From NCBI GenBank assembly GCA_963573315.1, contig OY752142.1:2108001-2172000 (forward strand): a DNA stretch of 64,000 nt. The letters are read 5' to 3'. This DNA is from Entomortierella parvispora. Its lineage: Eukaryota > Mortierellomycota > Mortierellomycetes > Mortierellales > Mortierellaceae. Under the pieces are notes generated by a model that was not told where the DNA came from, made no database searches, and saw nothing but the letters and a program-made list of their open reading frames with translations. The position numbers and the translations under genes are program-made. Below, one piece after another: positions 32,822 to 45,100 of this stretch (position 1 is the first letter of the stretch; each line of letters opens with the position of its first letter).

Positions 32822-34937
32822 TTAAAGAGACGTGCCTTCACGCGACTCTAGTTCCTTCTTCTTCTCCTTCTCGGCCTTGCTTTCGAGAGCCAAGGCCAGA
32901 TCATCATCGTGGGCGTACCAGCAGATGGTGACGAGACCCAAGAGAGCAGCAATGATGGTGAAGACCAAAGCGATGATACCCTTGGCAGTGAATGTTCCTG
33001 GCAAGATGGAAGGTCCAAAGAAGGCGCCGGTCAAGTTCAAGCCTTGGTTTCCGGCAGCATTGCCCTGGTATGGGATTCCGAGGGCCGTGCATTGCTCGTA
33101 ATGGGCTGGATCAACGGTCAGGACCGAGTTCATGACTTCGGGGGCTTCAATCAAGGTGAAGGCGAGACCAGCCTCGAGATGCCATTCGATGTGGCAATGG
33201 AACAGCCAAACACCGGGGTTGTTGGCCTGGAAGCGAATGGCAGCACTGGTGCCCGCAGGGACCAACATGGTATCACGACGCATGGGGGTGGTGTAATTGT
33301 AGTAAGGGTAAGGAGAGGAACCGTCATACTGGGTCTCCATCCGACCAACAATCTGGAAGACATGTCCATGCATATGGAAAGGATGGTTTCCGGTATCGGC
33401 ATTGTTGATGACAATCTCGATCCAATCGTTATGACTGAGGACCAGGGCGTGAGCATTGGGACCATAGACTTCGGCGTTCGTGGAGAGATTTCCCATACTG
33501 AGGGCAGTGTACAAAGAGGGGACCTTGGGCATGACATAGGTGATATCGTTCCAGATAGCCTTGTTGGTGTAATCGGTCATCATAGCGAACTGGGCAGTCA
33601 TCAAGAAGTTTGTGTTGGGCGAGGTCGTTGCCAAGGGCAGGACGGGCACCAAGAGACCGTCCTCAAAGTCAGGCCAATCGGAGTACTCAGTAGGAGCAAG
33701 GGGCGCGTCGGGAGCGTAGACAATGGTACCAGTGACGTTCAAGACGAGACCAGGGGGGACAACGTCGTACATCATGGGGTCCATATCACCATGGATCAGA
33801 TAGTTGTTGGAGGTGTCGTTTCTGGCAGTGACCAGGACCGAGTAACGTTGAGCGGCGGCGATAGGGAAGGTCGTGACGGAGTATCTTTCCACATCAATGC
33901 CATCGACCTCGATGATATCGAATTCGTGACCGTCGATATGGAAATGGAACATGGACAGGGCCGACATGTTGATGATGCGAAGACGGTAGGTCTTGCCAGG
34001 CACGAACGCAAACGTGGTGTTGGACATTTGGTTGATCAAGCCCGATTGAGGGATTGGCTCAGCTCCACTGGGGTTGAAGATGGACAGGTAGAAGGCCAGC
34101 AGAGTAGCGTGCTGTTCATGGTACCAGTCTGTGGCGCAAAGGCAGAATCAAACGAGAGAGAGAGAGAGAGCGCGCGAGAGCGAGAAAAGAAGAAAAAAGT
34201 GGTGTGGTTAGGTTGTGTCCTGTACGACCAAGAGAGGGTGAAAATTCAAAATTCTCAGGAGAGTAAAGAGAGAAAACCAAAAAAATAACTCACCAGCAAA
34301 GGCAATGGTGTACTCCTCGTCGTATTGGTAGGTCTCGTTGATGTTGTGGACGATCAAAGGTGCACGAAGTCCATCCACATAGTGGCCCAAGTTGTGGCCG
34401 TGGATCCAGTAGGTACCGGTCTGGTCCGTGACGGGGATCGTGTAGGTGAAGTTAGAGCCTGGAGGGATCGGGCACTGGGTCACCATCGAAGGGCCATCCA
34501 TCTGGTTGTTGCCAACTTGGAAGAGACCGTGGGCGTGCAAGCTGGTTGGCTCATCAAGCTGGTTGAAGGCGTTGATGATCAGCGTGTCGTTGACAGTGAC
34601 ATTGATTGGGGGTGGTCTAGTGCATCGAAAGGATAAAAAAAAAGGTTAGAACGAGCCATTGACGAGTCAGAGAGTAAAAGAGAGAGAGTAAGAGCAATTG
34701 ACGCCCGAGGGAAGAGAAAAAAAATTTCGATCGTCAACACATCTCCCTTGGGATGAAAATCATTCAGAGAAGGACTTACGGAAAGACACCATTGATACCA
34801 ATGACGCGGCGCTCAAAGAGACCGTCAGGGTTGGCATTCACGTAGGTGATGTTCCAGTTGTATGTTACAACCGCGGCCTGGGCAGCAGCCGAGAACAAGG
34901 TCAAAGCCGCGGCAAAGGCCTTGAAAGAGGGGAGCAT
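32822..34937 (-). CDS. Laccase/Fet3-type multicopper oxidase, membrane-anchored
   Basis: Three exons (34937-34780, 34616-34294, 34128-32822) give 595 aa. A signal peptide ([21 protein letters not shown]) precedes three cupredoxin domains. All four copper-ligand blocks are present: [28 protein letters not shown] and [12 protein letters not shown], so type 1, 2 and 3 sites look intact. A hydrophobic segment near residue 550 ([20 protein letters not shown]) is followed by a short charged tail, the topology of Fet3 ferroxidases, which oxidise Fe(II) for the Ftr1 permease. HxH spacing is normal, although the usual WYHSH is WIHGH here. No iron permease gene lies nearby. Whether it oxidises iron or phenols cannot be settled from motifs alone. 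Confidence 0.88.
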
Positions 34938-36769
34938 GATGAATGAATATTACAAGAAGAAAACAAAAGAGAAACAAACGACAATGAGGAGGAATGCAAA
35001 AGAGGAGGAGGAGGAGGAGGAATGGAGAGGAGAATGAGCTTCTAACAGAGTGAGAGGAGGACCGTCTACCGTTGGGGAGGTAGAAGGAAGAAAGGGGGGA
35101 GGAAGAAGGAGGAGTGGGAGCTGAAAGAAAAAAAGAAAGAGAGGAAAAGATGGTGTTTGGGGCCTCTTTTTTGTACTCCAAGGGGAGGGCGGGCGGATGG
35201 ACAAAAAGGCTACACGGAACGAGCCAAACGATATCAGATGGACCGCACTGGACCCTCAAAAGGACGAGAACGAGGGACGGAGCGTTTGTTTGGGTCTCCT
35301 CCATCTGATAAGTGCGGTCGTGCCAATGGATTCGATTCTCTCTCACGGGCGGTGTGTGTGTCTACTTTCTTCCGCCTGTCCAGAACTTCGACCCGAGTCA
35401 GCCCTGGGCAACAAAGGAAAAACATAACAAAAAAAATCTGATAACACAACCGGGTGGGTCGATGGAGATGGAGAGATAGAGTCAAGGCCCCGCTGCCTGA
35501 CTGACTGACTTTCTGTCTGAGTGAGTGAACGAACGAGCGAACTAGCGAGTGAGGGGCAGGCAGACAAAGAGAAAAAAAAAGAAAAAAAAAAAAAAGTGTC
35601 GTCGTCTTGATTAAGGTGCAGCAAGTCAGAGAAGAGGAGCGGCAATCAGATCCTCGCTCTTCTTCTTTCTGCTGCAAGAGGTGCATGCACAGGTTTTTCC
35701 ATTTCGCGAATGGGCCAGCCCAAACTCCGCCGGTGACCAGGCCCAAAGAGGCAACAGCGCCGCACAAGACCCCTGGACTGCCGCTCGATCTCAATCTTTT
35801 TTCTTTGCCTCGCCCTTCGCCCCCCGTTTTTGCCTCAACCCAGTCCCCACTCAGTCTCCGACCAGCCAGTTACATCTACTGCAACCCGTTGACAAGTAGT
35901 GGCGGGTAAACCCGACAAGGCGGGTGAGGGTAACTGTGTCTGTGTCGGTCCCACTGTGTACAACTGTAGAGATTGCTCGTTGTCTTCATACATAGACTCC
36001 ACTGTCTCTGTCAGCCAGAGCAATCTACGCCATGTGAGATATCTTGATGAACCTACCAAAAGATCCTGACTCTGAGCCACAATCAGATAGGGGTGCAGCC
36101 CGGGTTGTCACTCACAGCAGGAGCAGGGGCGTTGCAAACATGTTGTTGCAGCAATCCATCAATTGACAGTCGTTGGAGGCATCATCTCCAATACTGGAAT
36201 CCGGGGTAAGGGGGTAAGCGGAGGAGGATTCATCTCGCAGTCGAAGCACTGTGGGAGGATGAGATGAGGGCCGATGGACCCAAGAAAAAGAGGGACAGGC
36301 CCACAAAAAGAAAACAACCCCGGCTAAAAAACATGAAAAAAATTTGAAAGAGCTTTGATGAGTGGGGGCCCACTTGCGAATTGGTGGCGCATGTCCACGG
36401 ACACACTCACGCGCGCGTCCTTGTTCGCCTCCTTTTGCGCCAGTTTCCCCCCTCTCTTCACCCTCTTTACCGGCCTTCATACATCTGCACATTCCCATCC
36501 CTTGTGCTCGGCAAAAAAACAACCCGCGCAATGTTGCATCTCTCTCATGCCGCACAGACGACAGCTGCAAAGTCCTCGTCGCCAGACTTTTATTAATTTT
36601 CCCACGAGGCACACCCCTTACTTTCTTTTGGCTCATCCTAACCGTTGATTGTCTATGAGGGTGGTCTGACGAAATGCATTCTCCCTCCATATCATGTACA
36701 CGCTTGAAAAGAACAAGAGAGAGCCACACTTCTTCCCCTCTCGCCGTGCCGTCAGCTTCCAGGCCGTCA
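34938..36769. other. Intergenic region, no convincing gene
   Basis: About 1.8 kb. Long minus-strand frames at 35234-35794 and 36112-36951 are Ser/Pro/Arg-rich with no family features. The end of the second (EFSSAYPLTP-like region near 36130-36250) has acceptor- and donor-like sites and could be a 3' exon of the small secreted gene, but this is not supported further. Purine-rich tracts lie at 34980-35150. Confidence 0.35.
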
Positions 36770-37192
36770 CTAAGAGACAATTGTCCCCTCGCACACGGCA
36801 TTGTCGACACTGCCAGCGAACAAGGCTGCCAATTGACGAGCCACAATGGTGCCAAGATTTGCCTGCAATGATGGGAACTCTGGCGACGACGACGACATTG
36901 TTGTCCTAGACTGGGATGACAAAGGAACCAGAGTGGACCGACCAAGTCCAAGGGACGTGGGTTGATCTTTGGTTTCTTCCGGCTTTGTTTCCCAGTCTGC
37001 CAGATGACGACGGACGAGTGGACATTGAGTCATAGCCAGGAGCGGGTTGGGGTTTTGAACAATTGGGGTGCACACCGGGGGAGCGTCAGGACGGCTGTGG
37101 GGCAGTGGTCCATCCACTGAAGGGCTGGAGTCTGTCCTCCAAAGAGTCAGGGCAAGGAGGACTATGAAAAGGGCGAAGCAGCAGTTTTTCAT
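36770..37192 (-). CDS. Small secreted or single-pass protein, unknown (140 aa)
   Basis: The start at 37192 is chosen because a TATATAA box lies about 75 bp upstream (37261-37273). The frame is also open further upstream (from 37330), but that would run through the TATA box. The N-terminus MKNCCFALFIVLLALTLWRT is a signal peptide or anchor. The rest is Ser/Pro/Thr-rich with isolated cysteines (PPVC, TQCPLVRR, AVCEG) and no known domain. A single exon is assumed; further exons toward 36100 are possible. Small size, secretion signal and lack of homology recognition would place it among effector-like small secreted proteins, but nothing shows a host role. Confidence 0.5.
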   Translation of the reverse strand: MKNCCFALFIVLLALTLWRTDSSPSVDGPLPHSRPDAPPVCTPIVQNPNPLLAMTQCPLVRRHLADWETKPEETKDQPTSLGLGRSTLVPLSSQSRTTMSSSSPEFPSLQANLGTIVARQLAALFAGSVDNAVCEGTIVS

Positions 37193-37260
37193 TCGTGGTC
37201 TCCTATCTTCTGTTTTGCTAAAGTTGCGTGCCGTCGGGGGGGGGGGGTGTTGCAGCTGTC

Positions 37261-37273
37261 CGTTATATACGAC
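37261..37273 (-). promoter_or_regulatory. TATA box of the small secreted gene
   Basis: On the minus strand the sequence reads CGTATATAACGG, a perfect TATATAA core about 75 bp before the chosen ATG. Most other genes in this window lack so clear a box. Confidence 0.55.
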
Positions 37274-37451
37274 CCAGGTGGAGTGATAGAGTAGTACACT
37301 GGCGATCATGGACAACGATTTCATTAACAATGATCACCCTGTATGGATTGCTGCCCTGATGCCAACGTGTAGGGCGTCGTTTTATCAGTTCATGTTTCTG
37401 TCACGTCCACTCGACACGTTTATTGAGCAGGTCAATGGATTCACTTCCTAT

Positions 37452-39449
37452 TTAGCTGTCTGTTGGCGCGGAAGAACTTGGCGAGTTCCCCCATCGCTTC
37501 AAAAATCGTTCTGTTAAAAACGCTTTTCCTTGTCCAGCGTATTCGACTTCAATTGCTTGAGACTGGGGGTTCCATCGGATAGTGTAAGTTACAGTCGGAT
37601 CATCCTTCACTATTTGCTTGCGTAAAAAGTTGAGCACACCGTCCAAAAAGTTGATACACACAGTCGTATCCTAGTCGCGAAAGTGGGGAACGAGAAAAAG
37701 TGTTACCAGCGGATGGTCAAATCATGGAGAGGAAACAGAAAGAGGCCGCGTCGTTGCTTACCCACGCGCCAGCATTATGGCGAACAAGACGAGGAATCTC
37801 ATTGGTCTTGAAGGTCTCTACAGTGACAACGTTGCCATTGTCGTCTCGGAATCCAACAATAATGGTGGGAATCCCCGGCAAGAACGATTGTGCCCAGAAT
37901 TTCAATAATTTGAATCTATCGAGTCATTCGGCACAAGTCAGAGGTAAGAGGTCTGGGAGAGAATATGATCTCCAAAGTTTAATGTTGTCGCATCCTCCAC
38001 AACATATCACTCACCTTTCAAAACTGGATTTGTCTTTTGCGCTCGAAATGGCACGAGAGGTCTTGAGTTCAATATAGTCGGATAGTGGATTATGAGAGGG
38101 GCGCTTCGGTTCTGAAATGCAATCTACTTCAGCTCCCATGATGACACTATTTTGGCCAATCCTGGTCCTGGCCACTGTACAGTATTGAAGGTTGGTATTG
38201 ACGATCCCGTCCAACCTTCCCACCAATTCGGGATCCTGCAAGTCAATCTGTTCTACAAACTCGTCCTCGCCATCTCCCAGATCCTGGCTCTTCTCTTTGC
38301 CACTTGAATTCGGGCCTATGTCGGCGGTGGCCTGGCCTAGCTTCGAACTGTTTGCTGTCATGTTGCCTTCCTGGTGTTGAGGGACGGCCCTTTTGTTTGT
38401 CTTGATTCGTCTGAGTTCTGATACTGGTTTGGAAATATTGCAGATCGTCTCAAAACGATAACCCCAGTAGGACATGAGTTTGTGTCGCGCATTCGACCCT
38501 GCAGCATTTCTTAGCTTCTCTTCCGTGATATCCTCCTCTATATATCTATTTCCGCAAGAATTAAGCATATACGACACCCCAATGGTTATTTTTCTCCATG
38601 CTTTTCTTGACATTTCAATGAGCATGTAGTCTTACATGGTTCCATTGAAGAGCGTAGCATTCATCTCCCAGGCTTCATTATTGTCATAGGGAGTGCACAT
38701 GATCTTGGTTAACATTCCGCGGTAACAGGTAAAGTCAGCCTGGGTAATGCTTGGTTGCTGAGAGGTTGATGTGTGCTCCTTCTGCTTCTGGTGCTGTTCT
38801 TGGTCTTTGATGCACATCAACGCGTCCAATAGCGCGTCGATATGTTCGTCCACAAAATTTCGAGTAACGTATTTGTCGTAGTTGACGGACAGATTGTTGG
38901 GCGTGCGCAAGTCCGGTGGAAAGTAGTATTTCTAATAAATATACAATATTAGTAACGATACACCCGACGGGACTTGTATTCCCAGGGTAAGAGGGGCGCA
39001 AACACGATCAATACCAACTGTGAATCATCCATGATGAAATTTCGCTGTTCATCGTAAGAAAAGCTCCCAATCTCGGTCGGCTGGCGGAAAGGGGCACATT
39101 TGACCTTGAACCGCTCCAATGGGTGGAGAGGGAACTGGTGTGGCTCATACGTTGTCCGTTGACCGTGTCGAGGGCGATTTGAGTGTTCGGGACGGCTAGG
39201 TCGATAGGACCCTTGTGCCCCACTAGGATGGGAGAATGGTGGATGCGAGGGAAATCCAGCGGGCCTGGGTGGTGGAGGCTGGCCTGGTCGCCCCAGTCGG
39301 ATAGGAGGCGGGTTGGGTGCCTGTCCTTGAGGATATCGGTGTGTTGAGATGTAAGGGTCGCTCGGCGGTCTCCCCGGCCGCGTCCTATCCTGTGTGTCCT
39401 GGCCACTCTTACTGAGCGGGGGTTGATGAGGGCGATACGGATGTGCCAT
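37452..39449 (-). CDS. RAI1: RAI1/DXO-type decapping nuclease
   Basis: Removes incomplete or non-canonical 5' caps from RNA and partners the nuclear exonuclease Rat1. Five exons (39449-39015, 38931-38636, 38545-38015, 37915-37762, 37670-37452) give 544 aa. The first ~110 residues are Pro/Arg/His-rich and disordered. The core follows: EIGSFSYDEQRNFIMDDSQL, KYYFPPDLRTP, MCTPYDNNEAWEMNATLFNG, YWGYRFE, then the catalytic GAEVDC and YIELKTS (E-x-K), followed by FKLLKFWAQSFLPGIPTIIVG and CINFLDGVLNFLR. Catalytic acidic residues and the lysine are present, so the enzyme looks active. A Ser/Gly-rich insertion (about residues 300-345) is longer than in yeast. Divergent from TPA1 with 194 bp between starts. 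Confidence 0.93.
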
Positions 39450-39643
39450 TTGGATTGATGTGTGGATGGAGTGCAAGCAAGGCAAAGTAAATGCTTGCAT
39501 GCTCCCGCCCCTTGAAAAGTTGGAAGGTGCGTTCACCGCCACCACTTTTGCCCAGCAGTCACATTCCTTTTTTTTCGTTCCTGTCAACATGCAAGCATGC
39601 ATGCATGCCCACCTCCCTTCCTTCCCTCATTTACAGGCGCACA

Positions 39644-41295
39644 ATGGCGAAACACGAGCTGGTCCAGCACTCGAGCGTGCCTCTGAAGCGCTCCAAGCTC
39701 AGTCTCCAGGACCCGGTCTCTGTCGACCTGCCCCTCTTCAATACCCGCTATAGCCAACCCGATTTTGCGAATCCTTTTAGAAGCGCCTTCCGTGACCGCC
39801 AGGCTTTTGTGGATGCAGAGAGTCAGGCCAAGATCATCAATAGCCCTTACCCTGCCGTTAGCCTACCCAACTTTCTGCAATCCAAAGAGTTCCTGAAGAC
39901 ACTGCGCGAAGAATTGCTCCTGGAGGACTACTACCACAAGTCCAACGACCTGTACGAGTTTTATCAGTCGGAGGACCTACGCTTGTCCCGGAAGCCCCAT
40001 ATTGTTGCCCTCAAGAACGCCATTTATTCGCACAAGTTCTTTGCCATGATGTCGTCTTTGACAGGAATCGACCTTGACCCCTCCGTGATTGATCTCAACG
40101 GAAACCAATACCACGAAGGTTGCTACCTTCTCTGCCATGATGATGACATTAAGAACGAGAAGGAGGGGCGTCGAATTGCATTCATTCTCTATCTGGTGGA
40201 CGAAGATTGGACAGCTGCGGATGGTGGAGCTCTGGATCTTTTCAGATGGTGAGTTGTTTTTGCACATTGGCCTTACTCTGCTTGCCATATCGTGATATTT
40301 CAAACTTTTTCTTACTCGTATCTGATTTCTATCCTGGTTGAAACAGCAACGAATCTGGATACCCTGTTGAAGTGGCACAGTCACTGGTACCGGTCAGGAA
40401 CACATTGGCGTTCTTTGAGTTATCATCCGTCTCTTATCATCAAGTAGCCGAGGTTTTGACAAGGGACAAGAGCAGGATCTCCATCTCTGGTTGGTTTCAT
40501 GGGCCACTGAAGACAAAGCTCGTTTCCAAGACCATGCCCTATGAACCCATTGTACAAAAGCCGGATGTTTCTCTGGAGGACATGCTGAACCCTGATTATC
40601 TTGGCAAAGGAGCGATGGACAACATTTGCAACGTGTTCTTGGATCAGAGCTCAATTGAGCTTCAAAAATTTCTTAAGCCGACCGTCTTTGATGCTCTCGT
40701 GAAAGAGCTGGAGGCTTTTGGTCAGAACGAAGGGAAAGAAGCAGAATCGACTCTGTGGGATGAAAAGATGGGACCCAGCCATGTTCGTAGTTACAGCCGC
40801 GTTTCGAGCCAGAATCAAGACAGGATCCCGACAGTCTTGAAGCAGGTGCAGACACTTTTTGGCTCGGCCTTGTTTGAATCCTACTTGAAAAAAATCACCA
40901 ACCTCAGCTTTCTTGCTGTCAACACGGAGCTCAGGATGTTCAAAAAGGGAGACTATACACTTTTGCATGACCACGCCTTGGAGAAGGACGGTTTGGACGT
41001 CACGTTCAGCTTTCCGTCCTTGGGCGCAGGACAGTCCGAGTGGAGTGAGGATTGGGGTGCTGGCGCGACTCACTATGTGGCTGAGAAATCAAACCTTTTG
41101 ACTCTCTATCCACGAGCCAACACATTGACGATTGTTCTCCGAGATGAAGGAACGCTTCGATTTATCCGCTATTTGAATTCTCGTGTGGGTGAGGCAAGGC
41201 GGCGGGAACTGAGTATGCTCTTCTCTGTTAATGATGACGAGGAAGATGACGATGATGGAGAAGAGGAAGAACAGCAACAAGAAGAAAAGAAATAA
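39644..41295 (+). CDS. TPA1: Prolyl 3,4-dihydroxylase Tpa1/Ofd1 (OGFOD1 family)
   Basis: Fe(II)/2-oxoglutarate oxygenase that hydroxylates a proline in ribosomal protein uS12 and affects translation termination. Two exons (39644-40248, 40347-41295) give 517 aa. The N-terminal catalytic double-stranded beta-helix has the iron ligands in YLLCHDDDI (HxD) and SYHQVAEVL (His), and the 2OG-binding Arg in RISISGWFHG. The second, degenerate DSBH domain begins with NPDYLGKGAMDNICNVFLDQ and LQKFL, as in Tpa1. The last ~25 residues are Asp/Glu/Gln-rich. The acidic tail and two-domain layout match yeast Tpa1 and human OGFOD1. Confidence 0.94.
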
Positions 41296-41321
41296 AGAAA
41301 CAAGTAGAGTAGAGCTTTATT

Positions 41322-41871
41322 CTAGAGATCCGATGCGCTGATCCCATTCTCCAGCACGCAAGGTCCCCCCGCCAAGATTTTGAGACCGTTTTTTTCGGCA
41401 TAGCTGAGGGCCTCAGAAGACTCTGCACCGGGTTGCAACCATACTCGGGTGATGCCGTTCTTGTGGGCTTCCTCTAGGACAGATTTGGTGACGGTCGGAG
41501 GGGTGATGACCGAGACGTGGTAGTCGGCAGGACGACCAGGGAGCTCTGACAGGCTGGCGACGCAGGCTTGTCCCTCAATGACCTTTTCCCTTGGGTTTAC
41601 AGGGACGGCCTTGTAGCCATTGTCGATGTACCTATTATTGTTTATCGTTGAAAGGATGATGAAGCAGAAGGTAGAATGTCAGTGTCAGTGTCAGTTAAGG
41701 GACAGGGAGGGCGGAGGTCACTTGGTGAAAGGAGGCGACGCTGACTTGCCACTGAAGGATCCTGTTGCCAAACTTTGCGCGGTTGGAGCTGGCGCCGACG
41801 ACGGCAAACTTTTGCTCCGCCGAGGAAAAGAACTCGCGGATGAGGATCCCGACGGAGGGCGAAGACGGCAT
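41322..41871 (-). CDS. CoA-binding domain protein (YccU family)
   Basis: Two exons (41871-41750, 41631-41322) give 143 aa with a Rossmann-type CoA-binding domain. Visible blocks are KFAVVGASSNRAKFGNRIL, YKAVPVNPREKVIEGQACVA, YHVSVITPPTVTKSVLEEA and RVWLQPGAESSEAL, all typical of the family, plus the conserved Cys in GGPCVL. The single intron (41749-41632) starts GCAAGT; only the GC donor gives ILQ-WYIDNGYK, matching family members. Biochemical role is unknown; homologues bind CoA through a conserved Cys. Divergent from SmgGDS with 279 bp between starts. Confidence 0.88.
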
Positions 41872-42150
41872 GACTGGTCTGGGGAGAGTGGAGGGGTGTT
41901 TGGAGGAGAAGTGGGTGTCGTGGCGGAAGGAGAGCGGCGGAAGTGACGAGGACGGAAGTGAAGAAGGGAAGGAGTGAAAGAAACGCGTCCACGTCCGATG
42001 CGAAGGAGAAAAAGAACACCTTTGCTCATTCATTCATTCATTCGTTCATTCATTCCTGCATTTGTTTCTTCATTCATTCATCCTTCTTCCCTCTTTCGTT
42101 GTTCAGCCCCACTCCCATCACCGCCCGCATCCACCTCCCTCCCTCTTCAC

Positions 42151-45100
42151 ATGATGTCTTCCAACAACACTGCAGGCAAGAGCCATACTCATCCCAAAAG
42201 GGTCTCCAAAAAGGATGTATCCCCTTACCTCCCCCTAACTGTCGGACCTCTTCTCCATCTCCCTCTTTGCAGATGTCACCCCACAGGACGATGCATCCTT
42301 CGCAAGCCTCGTCCAAGATATCCAGCTCTCTGCCCAAGGTAAACGCGGACAGCGTTCCTCATTCCCTGTCAGAACAAGACGCCAACAGAGACACTCACTC
42401 CTCCTCTTGCCATATTCTCGAACCCTCAAACACTCTAGCGGCTGATCCCGACTCGGTTGAGGCCCATATCCCTAGACTGGTTGCCCAGCTTGAGTCAGCA
42501 AAGACCCAATTGAAGGCAGGAGAACACAGCGATGCTCTCTGGGACCAGGTTGCCAACGACTTTCAGTTCTTTGGTGATGCTGCTCGCAAAGGTACAATTC
42601 AAAGAGTAGCATGCTCTCTAAAGCACAGCTTTGGTCGATCTTTTGTTTCCTCACGGCTCAATTCACGGATCTAACGGACAGTGTCTTTCTGTAGAGGAAG
42701 CCAGGACACCCATTGGCAAATCCCCAGTGATCGGATTGATCGTCGAGTTGGAGGCCTTGAACGGCGAGCGTAGAGCTCATGTTGATACTCAGGCCATGCG
42801 TGCCCTCGCCAACGCTTGTGTTGATCACGGTAAGAAAGTCAGATATGCACCTGAAGATCCACGGCCTTACCCTCCATCCTCAACTGACGCCTGCTTTCTT
42901 GGTATTTCGTACTTTTTTCATATTTATAGAGGCCAACAGATTGATTCTCTTGAAAGAGAATGCCTTTGATACCATTCTCCAAGTTCTCAGAAATTCGACG
43001 CATGCAGATTCGGTCAAGAATGCGTGTGGAGCACTTTTAAACACCACCATGTCTTGTGGTAAAAATTACGAGCGTCATGAGGACACTTCTCAAGAGAAAA
43101 AGGAAAAAAGTATGGACTTTTTTTCATGTACACTAACACAACAACAACAACGATGATTTGTTGCTTTGAATTGGACTTCTAGAACCTGCACAGACAAAGG
43201 TTGTAGAGTTGGGCGCAGTAGAGCAGCTCCTGAAAGTGCTGCAATCGCAGGATATTGAGGAGAACGAGATCACCGTGACGATTGCTGCACGCGTCTCTGC
43301 GTTCTTGTGCGAGCTTGGTAAGGAGGGGGAAAAAAAAGGTGTTGACCTCATTTTGACCCATCGGTCAATGGACTCTCCCAGTTTCTAGCATGCTCAACAT
43401 TCTCGATTGCTTCAAAAAATACAGATACAGGAATCCAAGCTGTCATTAAGGGCTCCGGCATCAAGACATTGATTCAGCTCTTGGAGCGGACGTGCCAGGA
43501 TGTGGAGTCATACGTGGATATTATTGATGCGGTCACCGACATCTTGCGCCCAGTAGCTGCCAAGGATTCTGCTCAAACGGCCATTTTCCAGGAGGGTCTC
43601 CTGACCCCTTTGTTGGATATCTTGGAGAACGCAGGAACCTCGGACGAGGGAAAGACTGAGGAAGAAAAGAAGGAGGACGACAAGAAGTTTGCTGCAATCA
43701 AGGCCGATTTGATCGAGGTGGTCGTTTCGGTAACACTAGCTGGTAAGCGTCCATGCCTTGATGCCAATGAATGTGTCATTTTCGTGGTTCTTACAATTTT
43801 TTTTCCCTGTCACTTATTCTTCCCAGATGCCAACATGATTCCTATTTTCAACAACAAGGAGATTATGAACCGTTTCTTGACGTGGCTCGACTTGGCGGAT
43901 CGTGAGGATTTGCAAACTTGTGCTGCTCTTTGTCTTGGCAACGTGGCGCGTTCTGGTCAGTACACATTTTATTTTGGTTTCTGGATGATGGACGCTGAAG
44001 AGACAAGCGGAGTTCTAACAGTAAGCGACTCGACTCTCTTCCCACAGATCAACATTGTATCAGTCTTGTGCACGAACACCAGGCCGTGGAACCGCTTATT
44101 CATGTCGTCCGAAAGGCCATTGACCTGAAGGCGAGCCACGCCGCCACAGGAGTTCTTCGTAATCTTGCCTTGCCAGGTAATGGAGCAGTTTGGTCATTGA
44201 ATTTGTATCGAAGCTGATTTAATATTCGATCTGGAAAATTAACCGCAAAAGTGATTTTTTTTTTTGGATACTTTGGACCTTCATAGAGAAGAACAGAGAG
44301 CAGATGGGTAATGCGGGTGTTATTCAGGCTTGTTTCCCTCTCCTCAAAAAGGACAATGCTCTGCCACTCCAGTCCAACATTGTTGGCATCTTGAAACGCC
44401 TCTGTACAAACGATGGATACAACTCTATCCGCGTCATCTCTGGTCGCGAACCCTTTGAGACATTGTCATCGACCTCGAATGCAGAATCAGAGCTGGAGAC
44501 ACCACTTTCAACCTTGGTCGAATTGATTGATCGAACAGACGACTTTGCATTGAAGAGCGAAGGCACTCGAACGCTGTGCAACCTGATCAAGGTGACTTGG
44601 GGAAGTGACAGCATGACGGATATTGATGATGCTTCCGTCAAGGCTCTTCAACAGACCCTCAGCAAGACCGAGGTCGTGCTGCCCATTGCTGCCATGACCC
44701 GTAATCCAAAGTTTGTGGTCCTGCAGAACGAGGGTGTCATCGCCCTCACCCTCCTCGTCACCAGCCCAACACAAGGTGAGTTTAGGTTGAAAAAGGCACT
44801 TCTTTCTCTCCCCTCCCCACGGGGTAAAAGCATGATCGTTGTCCTAACAATATCGGAGGTATTTCTCGCGTCGATGTAATACTTAGACAAGAATGCGGTT
44901 TTGGACTCTCTTGTCTCCGTGGCTGTGACGCCGCAGCCTGATCCAGAGACTACCATCACCGAGGATGCACCTGCTGCCGAGAAGGCAGTTTCGTTCACAC
45001 TCCTGGAGAGTCTCTTGATCTTGATCAAGAACAAGGACGGCAAGTGCCCTGATGAAGTTCGCACGAACGTCTGTGTGCTTTTGCGAAACGCCCTCGACTC

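Noticed and set aside
32909-34288. 459-codon plus-strand open frame over the multicopper oxidase
   Set aside because: Antisense of a clearly conserved oxidase exon; the peptide is Gly/Val/Asp-rich with no family features.
36112-36951. 279-codon minus-strand frame downstream of the small secreted gene
   Set aside because: Overlaps the better supported 140-aa frame, has mixed basic low-complexity sequence and no domain; the last 50 codons could be an exon but this is unproven.
42339-42372. A 34-nt intron in the second coding part of SmgGDS
   Set aside because: Too short for splicing; the 100-nt intron 42339-42438 with the same donor and a better acceptor also keeps frame.
41943-42674. 243-codon plus-strand frame running into the SmgGDS gene
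   Set aside because: It begins in the divergent promoter, includes CATT repeat sequence, and only its end is in frame with a real exon; the spliced model fits the family better.
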